This document shows positions 45,773 through 56,500 of a stretch of DNA of 64,000 bases, piece by piece. The DNA lies in the NCBI RefSeq assembly GCF_000003815.2, contig NC_049997.1, positions 6,411,204 to 6,475,203 of the forward strand, written 5' to 3'. This DNA is from Branchiostoma floridae. Taxonomy: Eukaryota > Chordata > Leptocardii > Amphioxiformes > Branchiostomatidae. Both the position numbers and the translations under genes were made by a program. Numbering within the stretch: position 1 is the stretch's first letter; the number at the start of each line of letters is the position of its first letter. The notes under the pieces were generated by a model. The model had not been told where the DNA came from and did not search any database. It worked only from the letters and a program-made list of their open reading frames with translations.

Positions 45773-48700
45773 TCGGGTTCTCAGTCGAGGAGCTGAAGCC
45801 GACAAAAGTTGGAAACCCCGTCCAGGGCTCATCCATACCGCTCATTCTGCCGAACGACCTGAAGTACAACGCGTCCACAGGTGTTGTCGAGAAAATACAG
45901 GACGTCCAACGTAAATCCCTACATGCCGTTCCCGAGGCGTTGGAGTTACTGGAGGGGATCGAGGAGCCCGTGAGTGTGCTGGCGATCTGTGGGCCCTGTC
46001 GGACTGGGAAAAGCTACATCCTGTCCAGGTAATGATATATTACATGCAACACTGTCCAATACGCATTTTTAATTGTGCCGTTGCTGTGTTGTCATAGTAG
46101 CAGAATATCAGGGGTGCATAACTTGTTTATCGCAAGGTTTGTCTTCTTAAACATAGTCATTTTCCCATTCTAACATTGGTATTACCGATGTAGCCTAAAT
46201 GTTTTATTTGTCAAGACCTTGTCACATTCTTGGTAATGAAAGCTCAGTTAGCTTTGAGCTCGAATGGCATTATAAGGGTGGTCATGGATGTGTTGTAGAA
46301 AATACAAGTGTTTTGTGGCGGAAAAGCTTTCCTTAATAGACCTTGTTCGTCCAGCTGAAAACTACCGCCCAAACCGCCTAATGACTGTGACCGTACCGTT
46401 ACGGTTTAGGCAGAAGAAGAAAAGACAGATGTATACGCCTGTTGCTTACCTTTCTAGCGAGTAAAGTTTGCTTTTCTTTCTACGGTATCCAGGTAGTCAA
46501 ATATCGACTAGAAATCGAGCGTGAAGAAAACTGGCCTTGAATACTAGTAACTGATAGAAAGCAAGTCAGTTGTAACAGCAAGGTTTGAAGAATTGACATG
46601 ACTACTTTGTTGACGTTAATCAATGAGGAATCCATTGCGCCACAAAAACGTTTATTGTGAAAGCTTCTCTTAGCTATGAGGGTAGTTGCAACGTTAGGCA
46701 TTTGTGGACGGTGCACAAATTAAGAAGGGTTGTAAAAAGCTGCTTTAGATGCTTGCTCCAAGTTGTCGGGCTCGTATCAGATTTACTGATGACGATGTGT
46801 TACGCCGAAGGGCGGTAATACCGGCTATATTGATACAGATATATTGATACAGATACTGTATCCTCTGTAGAAAGTGACCATCACCACTCCCCGTCCAGTA
46901 CATATACCTACACCGTGAACTGCCCAAGTGGAACCTAACACTGTTGCATGAACCTTTACCATAAAGAAATAAATGACACTACATGCGTCATTAATTTTCT
47001 TTACTTGCGGATATATAGATCTTTCATGGCTCATGATTTCTGCATACTATCTGTAAGTTGAATAGTGATGGCAGAACTATACTTTCTGTGTCCTGGGACA
47101 TGCTTCTTGCAATGTGTTTTAGGTTACTGGGTACAGCTGATGCCTTTGAGCTGGGCCATCGCATGGACCCCCAGACGTTTGGTATCTGGATGGGCACCAA
47201 GGTGCTGCGGGGGAAGGATCGTGCTACTGGACTCGGAGGGAATAGGTACGTGGGGTTGTTCAGAACTAGCATATGCTCTGGCGAGTTCGGTTCACTTCAC
47301 TCCCGAATTCAATAATCAAACAAGAACAAAGCTACTTAGGATGAACCCAAGCTAGTATATGTAGTCATATGAAATTACCTGTCTTACCATTCCCCATTTT
47401 AGACAAGTGTTGACATTCTGCACGCCGTTCCTAACTCGTCAAATAGTCATGAGATAATGTCATAGATCAATCTAGACATGCAAAATAGTACAGAAAATAT
47501 GTACGTCGGGTTGGTTAGGTCAAGTATGGAGTAGACTCCTTCACCGGTCCAGTGGGCATTGGCGTAAGTTGCAGGGGGGGGGGGGGGGGGGGCTACGGTG
47601 ATTCGCGATTTTCAACCGGAAAAGTTCTGATGCCGGAAGAGGAATACATGCCGGGAAGCATATGTACACATCGTTATATACATATTATGTATGTATGTAT
47701 GTATATATACGCGCTGCCCATTGGGTTTGCGCCATTGACTAATTCGAACTTTNNNNNNNNNNNNNNNNNNNNNNNNNNNNNNNNNNNNNNNNNNNNNNNN
47801 NNNNNNNNNNNNNNNNNNNNNNNNNNNNNNNNNNNNNNNNNNNNNNNNNNNNAATACAGGTCTGTTCACAATGGAAATGCAGTTCTGACTCCGCCGCTAG
47901 GAGTCGCTGCCCCAAGGAGTGTTGACATAATTAGCTTCTTATCGGCTTACCGTAGGATTAACGGCAAATCGGATTAGCGCTAATTAAAGGATTAACTAAT
48001 TCATTAAACTGTATTGGATTACGTATGGCTTAGTCTTGGTTAATGTTGATCAACTGGATATACCTACGCAAGTGTATTGTTGCATACAATACCGATGACG
48101 TGGCATTACCCTATTGGATAAGTATTTACGGTATGATATAAAGACGGAGAGTCCAGTATTGTTTACCCCAGTGCATCAGAGTCACATACATAACGATACG
48201 TCAAGATGTCTGAACTGCCAAGATCTTGTAGCTGAGTTGCTGGGTTAATGGGCGCTACGTCGCAGCTAGTACAGCTCTTGCGCGCGCAACCTATCGTCTC
48301 ACTTACCCGTGTATACAAGCGCTACGGGTTTCCTGACACAACAGCGAAAAGGAATCGGTGGACAAATACTTGATTTAGTCATTAGGTTCGTGCTGCATGT
48401 GATTCGTGAAATAATTAAAGAATGAAGCCTTTTGTGGTATGGACGCAGACAAGAGAGGTTATATGCGTTGGCGGTGCTGTGGTCATTTTCCTCCGTACTT
48501 GTAGTGTGCGTGTACTATATGTGAGACATGTTGGCTTGCCCAGGCATGTTTCATGCCTGGACCCCGCCTCCTTCTTGTCACAAGCTGTGGTGTATTAACG
48601 GTGCACACACCAATTCTTCCGCGACAAAAACGTGACGAAAGGGTCTCGAGGGTCCGTGTTTGAGTTCAAATTTCTCATAATCTGCTGCGAAGTGGCATTT

Positions 48701-49607
48701 AATACTGGCATGGCTAAAAAGCGTAAGAAGTGATGTGCTTTTGGTGCAAATTGGTTTTGGGCCCGAGGGTCACTTCCTTGTATTTCTACGCGTTGGAAGT
48801 GAGTCGCCGTTGACCCAGATTTCCCGTCCATATGCGGTCTGTGAGCCGTGTTGGTATGCCTCGCGCGTCGGGTTATTGTAAAAATCTCAGTGTTACGATT
48901 TTCTTTATTTTTTGCCTGATTAATCTTAGGTGTATTCTCTTTCCGACAATATCAGTCATTTTCATGACTAAACTATAGGTGATGGGTTTATTTCCACGTC
49001 AAAATTACCCTTTTTGTGCATACTTTTTTGCGTGAAAAAAACTTTTCTCCCCCCAAAATTATGAAAAGTGGACAGAGTGAAGAAACTGAAACCCGGCTGT
49101 TCTTAAAGCTGGAGTGATATCCGTCATTCCCATATACGGCTTTTCTGCTTTAGATCTATTTTCTTGAAGAGACGGCCTCTCGACTTGGGGGTGCGCAGCC
49201 TCGATTTGAGACCCCAAATAAACTGGGGTGTGCACCGTTAAACGCTGATTGGACGTTACAAGAGTGGAGTAGTTCATAAAGGGTCCCAGCACAGCAGAAG
49301 AAGACACTCTGATCGAGAATCACCGACAATGCCTCACGCCTGTGACACCTGTAGCAAGGAATTCAGTCGAAAAGCAAACCTCGTTCGTCACCGTGAAGGG
49401 ATACACGGTGACGTTTCAGAGAGTGCTTCGGATAAAGGTACATATTACATGTCGTGAGTCAGCCATAGCCTAGACATAACACATCACGAGTCACTCTTAT
49501 GCATACATATCATATCATATCATTTCATATCATATCATATCATATCATGCCATATCATATCATATCATGTTATATCATATCATATCATATATCATATCAC
49601 GAGCCAC

Positions 49608-49668
<61 letters not shown>

Positions 49669-50441
49669 CGCATGTAGTGAGTCGCTCATACACAATGCAA
49701 CGCAACATGAGTCACTCATACACATATTCAACGCATCATGAGTTGATCATTCTGCGCGCAACTTTTATCTTGAGTTACTCATAGCCCCGGTATACATATC
49801 ACGACCTAATCTAATATGGACATAACGCATATTGTGAGTCACTAATACACATATAAAGCACAACATGAGTAACTCATTCTGTACATATACTATGAGTCAC
49901 TCATAGGCATACATGTCATATACCGAATCAAAAATACTAGTATACATAACGCATGTCGCGATCGTCAGTCGCTCGTACACAATACAACGCAAAATGAGTC
50001 ACTCATTCTGTACACAACTTATATCGTGAGTCACTCATAAGTGTGCTTAGTTACATATCTTAAGTCACACATAGCAACACATATTTTGTGAGATACTCGT
50101 ACACACATTACATATTGTCACTCATTATATACCCGATGAGTACTATGTGTCACCCCCGATGCCGAACCTATTTTGTAAGTCGCTCTTCATAGTCACTCAT
50201 ACAGTAGACATGGATAACATATCGTAACCCCCTCTTTAAGAAGCATATACATATTACATGTCATGAGTCACTCATATCCTACACGTAACACATCCGATGA
50301 GTCACATCAAGAGTCATTCCAAATATAAAAGTTAACGTATAGGTAGTCAGGAAGACTTTGAGTAACTCAAGATAAAGTTGCGCCAGAATGAGTGATTCAT
50401 GTTGCGTCGAATGAGTGACTCACGTTGCCCTGTATATAACG

Positions 50442-50493
<52 letters not shown>

Positions 50494-53400
50494 ATGAGTG
50501 ACTCATGTTGCGTTGTATATGTGTATGAGTGACTCATGTTGCGTTGTATATGTGTATGAGTGACTCAAGGTTGTGTCGTATATGTGTATGAGTGACTCAC
50601 GACATGCGTTATGCATATATTGCAATGGCTGGTGATATGTATACATAGGCTATCAATAAGTCATGATAAAAGTTGCGCGCAGAATGAGTGACTCATGTTG
50701 CGTCGAATATGTGTATGAGTGACTCATGTTGCGTTGTATTGTGTATGGACGACTCACGACATGCGATATATATACTAGGCTATGGTTGACTTACGACATG
50801 TAATATGTATGTATGTATATGTATTTTTATGTCTATAAGTGACTTACAAAATAGGGTATGTATGGTTATGAGTGACTAACGATATGTTACTTCATTCATC
50901 TATGGGTGCTTCACAATGTAAGGTTTGAGCAGAATGAGTTTGATTCATGTTGCGTTATCATCTATGAGTGACTCAAGATGAGGTATATATACATGCATGG
51001 TTATCAGTGACTCCTAATATGATATGTCTATAGATATGAGTGACCGCTAGGTGCGTGATTTAGTAAGCCCAGGCTAATCTGAATCCAACTACACAAAAGA
51101 CACTATGATACTGTTTCGTAACATTGCCGATTTTATTGAACGGTGAGGAAAAGTCACAACCCTAAATCACATGTTTATTACAAAAGTTGTGCTAAGGACG
51201 ACATTTTATTAGTCACCACCAGGCCACGGCAAATTGGTCAGGGGAGTCAGTCCACGCTAAGATAGACATTTCTCCTGGCTGCGCGACAATACAAACCCTA
51301 GTAGCAAACCCCCCCTAACAAATTATTTGCCCTATTAGCCAGCGTAGTCAGTCTGGTAGAGACTAATTCTGTTACTTCAAGACAAGGTAACCATATTTTT
51401 TCATCAATGTTTGTTCCGAGACCCAGTTCTTACTGTGTACGATTTCAGTACTGCGATGAGGCAGCGCAGCAAAGTTTATCAGGTAAAACGTTTTGCCAGC
51501 GCGTTTCGTCTCTTTAATCACGCGTTGGGGGACATCGCTTTCGTAGTGAGTTAGTGGAATGGTCCAGTCACGGTACAGCGTCCACTCCTCCTCGTCACCA
51601 CTGTCGTAGTCATGTTCTTCACCTTCATCAGATGACCCTATTTCTGACCAATCGGTGTTCTCAGAATCGCTGTCATCCTCGGTTTCTGTCGTTGAGTGCT
51701 CATCAGGAGAACCTATCACAGAGCTGTCTTCATCTAAACTATCATCTTCCTTATCTTCTTGTGACATCATTGATTCATCGTTGTCGTCTTCAGATGAGCT
51801 GATCGGTTCTGTATCATCCTCATCAGTTGACGTATGGGAGGCATCGTCAAAGATATCAGGCGGCCGGTAATGTTCTGTCTCGGCGTCCATGACCACTTCT
51901 TCCGAAGCACTCTCTGAAACGTCACCGTGTATCCCTTCACGGTGACGAACGAGGTTTGCTTTTCGACTGAATTCCTTGCTACAGGTGTCACAGGCGTGAG
52001 GCATTGTCGGTGATTCTCGATCAGAGTGTCTTCTTCTGCTGTGCTGGGACCCTTTATGAACTACTCCACTCTTGTAACGTCCAATCAGCGTTCAATACAC
52101 CACAGCTTCTGACAAGAAGGAGGCGGGGTCTAGGCATGAAACATGCCTGGGCAAGCCAACATGTCTCACATATAGTACACGCACACTACAAGTACGGAGG
52201 AAAATGACCACAGCACCGCCAACGCATATAACCTCTCTTGTCTGCGTCCATACCACAAAAGGCTTTATTCTTTAATTATTTCACGAATCACATGCAGCAC
52301 GAACCTAATGACTAAATCAAGTATTTGTCCACCGATTCCTTTTCGCTGTTGTGTCAGGAAACCCGTAGCGCTTGTATACACGGGTAAGTGAGACGATAGG
52401 TTGCGCGCGCAAGAGCTGTACTAGCTGCGACGTAGCGCCCATTAACCCAGCAACTCAGCTACAAGATCTTGGCAGTTCAGACATCTTGACGTATCGTTAT
52501 GTATGTGACTCTGATGCACTGGGGTAAACAATACTGGACTCTCCGTCTTTATATCATACCGTAAATACTTATCCAATAGGGTAATGCCACGCCATCGGTA
52601 TTGTATGCAACAATACACTTGCGTAGGTATATCCAGTTGATCAACATTAACCAAGACGAAGCCATACGTAATCCAATACAGTTTAATGAATTAGTTAATC
52701 CTTTAATTAGCGCTAATCTGATTTGCCGTTAATCCTACGGTAAGCCGATAAGAAGCTAATTATGTCAACACTCCTTGGGGCAGCGACTCCTAGCGGCGGA
52801 GTCAGAACTGCAGTTGGTCTGAACAGACCTGTATTCTACTCTCATACAGTATATGTACCTGTAGTAGAGACCACCATCGTTTGAGATAGATTATGCTAAT
52901 AACAACCTTGCCTACAAAGTCAGGGAGCCAAATTGAACACAAGCTATAGATGTTTCATGAAGGTACGAGGTCTATGAATTCATATATGTGAAATTATATC
53001 AGGTGCTTCATGAACCTGGCGGAAGGAATCACGGTGAGACAAGAACAGGAGTCAGAACTGGATGATTTCCGTGAGTTCTTCCCAGACTTCCTGTGGCTGT
53101 TACGTGACGTGTCTCTGAAGATGGTGGATGAGAGCGGCAGAGAAATGGATCCCACCGAGTACCTGAAGACTAAGGTAACATATGCGATATCTTGCATTAC
53201 TGTGGCATTTGTTTGAGATGCGTGGGGTATGACATTTTAAGGTATGCGTAGTTTAGTTCACACTGCTTAGTTCATTTATCATCTTTTATCTTTAGGTCCT
53301 TAGGCGTAATTATACGGCTATGAGGGAGTCAACCAGCGACACAGTCGGACAAGCCATACTCACATTCTTCCCATCCGTGGAGTGTGCTAAATTGGAGCGA

Positions 53401-53551
53401 CCCTCTGACGACCCCCAGATTATGAACGACATAGCTCAGCACACAGACAAACTGAACCCAGGATTTAACAAGGGTGTTGACGAGCTCATGAAGAAGCTGT
53501 TGGAGAAGGCACGTGCAAAGAGAGGGTACGACAAGGCCTCAGCCGTTAGTG
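45773..53551 (+). CDS. GBP-like gene: GTPase domain exons
   Basis: Exon ending 46028 contains PLILPNDLKYNAST, EALELLEGIEEPVSVLAICG and the P-loop R-T-G-K-S-Y characteristic of GBPs rather than atlastins. Exon 47123-47245 holds LLGTADAFELGHRMDPQTFG and the G2/G3 region. Exons 53003-53174 and 53296-53551 give the distal GTPase part (EFFPDFLWLLRDVSLKM; DPTEYLKTK; ILTFFPSVECAKLERP). The middle GTPase segment between G3 and FFPDF, which includes the guanine-base contact region, is not visible; the second N gap and the inserted element lie exactly there. Confidence 0.85.
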
Positions 53552-56500
53552 GTGAGTACTGGGGGAGATATACCCAATATAGATAATCTTCCAAATTTCA
53601 GTTTCGGTAAAAGATTGTTTATTTTCGACTTAGTGTCGATCTCATTTTGAAAACAAATCAATTCGAAGTAAAGATTCTGAGTTGAGTGCTAGATGTTAGA
53701 TTAATAAATGTTGCATGTGATTTTCTGTCAGGTGTGGCTCTCAGCATCATGGCTAAAGAGTATGTGGAGGCGGTCAATGACCCCAACTCCATCCCTGCCC
53801 TGGACAACACATGGAAGATCACCATACAGCTGATGCAGAACAAAGCGATTGAGGAGGCGGTCCAGGAGTATAACAAGCTGATGCAGGTGAGTTCTATTGA
53901 AAACTAACCTGTTTCATAAACACTAACCGTTTTTCTGAACTGTGTTATTAGCTATTCCCAAACTTCTAAAATACGATAGAGTACTCATTCTTCTTGCGAT
54001 CCATTGTATTGTGTTGCTGCAATTTTAACAAAAGTAGGCTGGTCCCTCGGTATTCAATAACACACTGTTACAGTAGCGTTTGTGAGATGACGCATGCTTT
54101 TAAGGAGTGTTAAATGTTACTTTCTGCAGGCTGGGGTTGCTGGAGCCCGGAAGACTGAGAATGGAGAAGTTCCATTGGAGGAATATGAAGCATTGGGGGG
54201 ACATGAAGATACAGAAGGTGAAAGGTAATGACATTTCAAAACTTAACATTTATGGAAACATCTTCAAACAGATTTACACCATGCAAAAATAAATTTCAGA
54301 TAATGTAAGACTGACTTCATTATTCACTAATGGCTGACACTGGGTTGAATCATAGATAGTAATCTTATATAGATAGTACACACACATCTTAAACGTAAAC
54401 AGCACATTCCTACCTTCATTATCTCTCTACGCAGGAACATCCCGAGACAGCCTTCCCTCATGGAACTCCACAATGCGTCGTTCAGAGAAGCCACAGTCAC
54501 TCTTCTAAAGAAGGTTGGCCATTTTGGTATCAACTCAGAGAATCAGGGTACTGATGAGAGCAACTCTGTGGTGGACCAAATGCAAAATCGACTGGGTAGG
54601 CACAATTAAAACATGGGATAACTTTCCAAGACATAAAACCCTTATACAGGCTTGGTACCGTGAGGTTGATAGAAAAATGACTGAACCCAAAGGTCCGACG
54701 GGGTTATGAAAATATTTCTGCTGAACATTTCAGCCGTTTCGATAGGAAATAAAAATGTTCTATGATTATGACTGGTCATATCTATGAACAAATGATCTTA
54801 GATCTGAAAAACTGACACCCCTAAATATGATATAAAAGTCTGTAACTTGAAAAATTTGTACTATTTTGATCGTTATTGTCTTATTCATTTCAGTTCAAAG
54901 AGCGGAGCGAACGGTCGATTATATGGAAAAAGACGGCAAACCTTATCAGCAGAAGGGGCTCGTCGTTACTGGCGGGGAGCTTTTCAAGTACATCCAGCAG
55001 AACAAGGAAAACTCCAGGGTCTTCTGCCAGGAAACTTTCCAACGCTTGTTTGACCCAATCAGGTAGCTCAACGTTTTTTCGTTTTGTCCTGATAAGGGCA
55101 GAAATTCATTTAATATATACTTCAACATCCTGACCTCATGTGATGCACTTTACTTACTGTTTAAAGTATTTTTGTCACGACTTATAAATGCTGTATTTTT
55201 AGACATAAACATATTGCTAATGACCCATGTATTTCCATGATTTATTTTCTAGAAAACATGTTTTTAAAAGTTTAAATTTGTTGTTAATGATCCATGTATT
55301 ACTATGGTGTATTTTAGAAAACACGTAGAGACACCCCCTCCTGATTATGACTTCAAACAGTTGCTGGAAGAGCTGGACCATGCACGTCAGAAGTACAAGG
55401 AGCAGGCACGTGGTCCAGAGAAGTGGGCTGTCTTGAAGTAGATGACCAAAAACCTTGAGAAATTGGAGGCCGACTTCAAGAGGATCAAGGAATATCAGGA
55501 GAAGGTAATGTTTAATCCTCTACGAACTGTAAAATGGTGTAACAATATTCCAGAGTCTTGAGCTTGGTATGATTTTTATTTCTCTGAGTATGATGTGATC
55601 TACATGCCACTATACGTTAGTTTCCTTGCCCATATGCCATGTTATCAAAAGTCTGTAAGCAACCAACCAAGAAACATCTTGATATTACCATTATATTCTA
55701 GGTATTTAAGGAACGACAGAAGGCACGGGAGGCCGAGGCAGAGCTCAAAGCCAGGGAACAAAAGAGGGAGTTAGAGCTGCTGATGAAGCAACAACAGGAC
55801 ATGCAGAAGGCACAGCAGGAAACTTTGCAGAAAATGCAGCAACAGCACAAGGAGCAGATGGAGAAGGTACTAGAATCAGATATTCAGTTGATTATTCGGT
55901 AGCGACGATGTTGGTGGGTCTAGTGAGATGGAAACATTATTGAAGCATCCCCCAACGTTTATAGAAATGCTATTTACATTGTAGGATACATACATACATA
56001 CCTATTCAAATCAATGCTATACTGTTTGTTTCATAGCTCATGAAAGGTAGGGATAGGGAAATTACCTTCCCGAATATGTATTATACAACAATTTCGTCTT
56101 TTTAGAGAAATCAGAAAATTCAAGAATGAAGGTATTAAAACGTTTTGCACGACAACGGGTTAAACTCATTCTGTCCAAATGTGATGTAAATGATCGCCAC
56201 TTCGTCATGGATTATTCAATATTTTAATTCGAAGGTTATTCACATTTCTTTCCATTTGCCCAAAATAAGTTGATAAAAACTTCTTATTAGTTCTAAATTC
56301 AATTATATATTACGAGTAGACAATCATTACAGTCTGCAAATAGTTAAATTTGAGAATGTATTTAAAGTTAGTATACTAACTAGTTGTGCATCAATTCATT
56401 GTACCTCTACTTGTAGAAGATCTTACGATAGTCCCTGTAAATTCCTCCCCCTTAATATGACTTCCAATGGTTAGATTTTACGAAAGTTTGCTTTAGCTTT

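Larger units (their letters stand above)
47853..52836. mobile_element. 5-kb inverted duplication / foldback-type element
   Basis: Left arm 47853-49432 and right arm 51903-52836 are near-identical inverted copies of about 935 bp; the left arm also holds a 639-bp MITE. The 2.5-kb centre contains the rest of a small zinc-finger gene and an array of AP-1-like palindromes. It lies wholly in a GBP intron. Whether it is a transposon with giant inverted ends or an inverted gene duplication is open, because no target duplication can be read past the N gap. Confidence 0.8.

Noticed and set aside
45652-46032. Continuous frame running through the first N gap
   Set aside because: Translation across 100 N is meaningless; only sequence from 45773 can be used for the GBP exon.
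47246-47355. Continuation of the GBP G3 frame past 47245 as the missing GTPase segment
   Set aside because: The residues after DSEGIG do not resemble the expected segment convincingly and a good donor lies at 47245.
47552-47977. Frame spanning the poly-G tract and second N gap
   Set aside because: It consists of poly-Gly, AT-rich filler and N; no GBP or other similarity.
49499-49741. Frame of HIISYHI-type repeats
   Set aside because: It is the translation of a CATAT microsatellite.
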